NCBI GenBank assembly: GCA_900556575.1
Contig: USPO01000096.1
Span: 1 to 6,279, forward strand
Direction of reading: 5' to 3'
Source: an uncultured Eubacteriales bacterium
Lineage (GTDB): Bacteria; Bacillota; Clostridia; UBA1381
DNA: 6,279 nt
Shown piece after piece: positions 5,369-6,279 of the stretch (its first letter is position 1; every line of letters begins with the position of its first letter). The notes beneath the pieces are model-generated. The model ran no database searches and was not told the origin of the DNA. It saw nothing but the letters and a program-made list of their open reading frames with translations. The position numbers and the translations under genes were made by a program.

Positions 5369-6025
5369 ATGAAGTTTGAGAATACAGAGGTATACGGAAT
5401 TAAGCGTGCATTGCACGGAATGAGAAATCCGCTTGAATCGTGGGCAAGAAATGATACCGCAGAGGAAAACGGAATTGCCGTTATCGGAAAGAATGATTTG
5501 GGACTCTGCCAAAGACTTATAAAAGCAGGTTCGGAGCATAGAAAGTTTATGCGTCAGATTATGGTATCGGTTGATATAACCGCTCCGCTGTACTGGTGGA
5601 AGGAATTTGATACTTATAAGGTGGGAACGGTTGCAAACAGCACATCAACAATGCATAAGCTTGCAAGTACACCTATAACTCTTGAGTGCTTTGAAACTGA
5701 TGACTATAATTCGTGCCTTAGCTACGGAGATAAGACGCTTGGTGAGGTTTTGGACAAGCATATTGAATTTCTTGAAGAAATGAGAATTAAATATCTTGAA
5801 ACAAAGGATAAGAGCTATTGGAAAGAGCTTATACGCTGGCTGCCGTCATCGTGGAATCAGACAAGAACTGTGACAATGACATATGAAAATCTTCTTGCAA
5901 TGTGTTCAAAGGGACAAAGACGTTTTCATAAGCTTACAGAATGGTCGGTGTCATTTATAGAATGGGCAAGGTCACTTCCGTATGCGCAGGAACTTTTATT
6001 CGGAGATGAACTTGATGAGGACTGA
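5369..6025 (+). CDS. ThyX-like protein (flavin-dependent thymidylate synthase superfamily, degenerate motif), function unknown
   Basis: This 218-residue soluble protein belongs to a group I recall from Firmicutes and their phages, usually left as hypothetical. By eye it resembles ThyX: an AGSEHRKF stretch (53-60), then VDITAPLYWWKEF (68-80), lining up with the ThyX segment that leads into its RHRxxSxNExSxRY motif. Here the aligned stretch reads DTYKVGTVANSTSTM (81-95), so the flavin/dUMP signature is absent. The C-terminal NQTRTVTMTYENLL and QRRFHKLTEW (163-192) resemble the ThyX region that carries the late catalytic Arg. The start has only a weak ribosome site (GGTG, seven bases away). The gene sits 12 bases after the ABC-F stop and overlaps the dihydrofolate reductase start by 11 bases, so a role in thymidylate or folate metabolism is a reasonable inference. 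True thymidylate synthase activity is doubtful without the motif. Confidence 0.6.
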   Translation: MKFENTEVYGIKRALHGMRNPLESWARNDTAEENGIAVIGKNDLGLCQRLIKAGSEHRKFMRQIMVSVDITAPLYWWKEFDTYKVGTVANSTSTMHKLASTPITLECFETDDYNSCLSYGDKTLGEVLDKHIEFLEEMRIKYLETKDKSYWKELIRWLPSSWNQTRTVTMTYENLLAMCSKGQRRFHKLTEWSVSFIEWARSLPYAQELLFGDELDED

Positions 6026-6279
6026 TTTAAAACTTGTTGCAGCGATAGATAGAAACAATGGGATAGGAAAGAGAAGCGGAGAACTTCTCTTTCACATTCC
6101 GGAGGATATGAAGAGGTTTAGGACACTTACGATGGGAAATACTGTGATAGTCGGAAGAAAAACGCTTGAAACCTTTCCGGATAAAAAGCCGCTGCCGAAC
6201 AGAAAGACAATAGTACTTTCAAGACTGCTGTAAGTTCAGTTTTGGAACAAATATCAGAAAATTATAAAGAAGAATTAAC
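6015..6279 (+). pseudogene. folA: Dihydrofolate reductase, probably frameshifted, 3' end outside window
   Basis: The first 70 residues are a clear dihydrofolate reductase, the cytoplasmic enzyme that reduces dihydrofolate to tetrahydrofolate with NADPH. They show LVAAIDRNNGIGK (7-19), LLFHIPEDMKRF (24-35) with the substrate-binding acid Asp31, GNTVIVGRKTLETFP (41-55) and PLPNRKTIVLSR (59-70). Phe26 replaces the usual Trp of the LLWHIP motif. The frame then stops at 6231-6233 after 72 residues, against about 160 for the family. From 6224 another frame reads TAVSSVLEQISENYKEEL and stays open to the window end. It matches the expected next segment (compare VTWVKSVDEAI in E. coli FolA), but about eight residues between are missing. 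A deletion of about 25 bases would explain this. ATG 6015 is chosen because GGAG (6002-6005) lies nine bases upstream. It overlaps the preceding gene, implying translational coupling. Confidence 0.75.

Noticed and set aside
5982..6233. Earlier starts for dihydrofolate reductase (5982 or 6006)
   Set aside because: The added residues are not DHFR-like and overlap the previous gene further; only ATG 6015 has GGAG at a proper distance.

Overview
The window looks like a chromosomal segment of a low-to-moderate GC Gram-positive bacterium, most likely an anaerobic gut-type Clostridia. The basis is AT-rich intergenic DNA, strong GGAGG-type ribosome binding sites, sigma-A-like promoters, and gene families typical of Firmicutes: an L-lactate dehydrogenase, a YkpA/YbiT-type ABC-F protein and an EamA transporter. 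No rRNA, complete tRNA, CRISPR array, insertion sequence or phage structural gene was seen.

Layout. (1) At 2-253 (+) lies the 3' end of a cupin-domain gene, which converges on (2) an L-lactate dehydrogenase gene at 299-1222 (-). A perfect 18-bp inverted repeat between them can terminate both. (3) The 261-base gap at 1223-1483 carries the ldh upstream region, a compact cluster of inverted repeats and a TATAAT box for (4) a 60-residue membrane protein with 11 cysteines (1484-1666, +). (5) A LysR-type regulator (1734-2600, -) is divergent from (6) an EamA/DMT transporter (2706-3560, +). Their predicted promoters overlap on one 15-bp palindrome, so the regulator probably controls the transporter and itself. 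(7) A clear promoter (TTGCTT-N17-TATAAT) at 3655-3683 starts an apparent three-gene operon: an ABC-F ATPase (3746-5356), a 218-residue ThyX-like protein of unknown activity (5369-6025) and dihydrofolate reductase (from 6015, running off the window).

Two genes of that last operon appear damaged. The ABC-F gene has an in-frame TGA at codon 384 with intact homologous coding on both sides. Its second ATP site is also degenerate, including a Glu-to-Gln change at the catalytic Walker B position. The dihydrofolate reductase frame stops early, after a canonical N-terminal half. A plausible continuation then appears in another frame, as expected from a small deletion of roughly 25 bases. Either the operon is decaying or the assembly has errors here; only reads or a relative's genome can decide.

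The best candidate for undescribed biology is the ThyX-like gene coupled to dihydrofolate reductase. It keeps the apparent ThyX fold but lacks the flavin/dUMP signature motif. The cysteine-rich small membrane protein is a second candidate.
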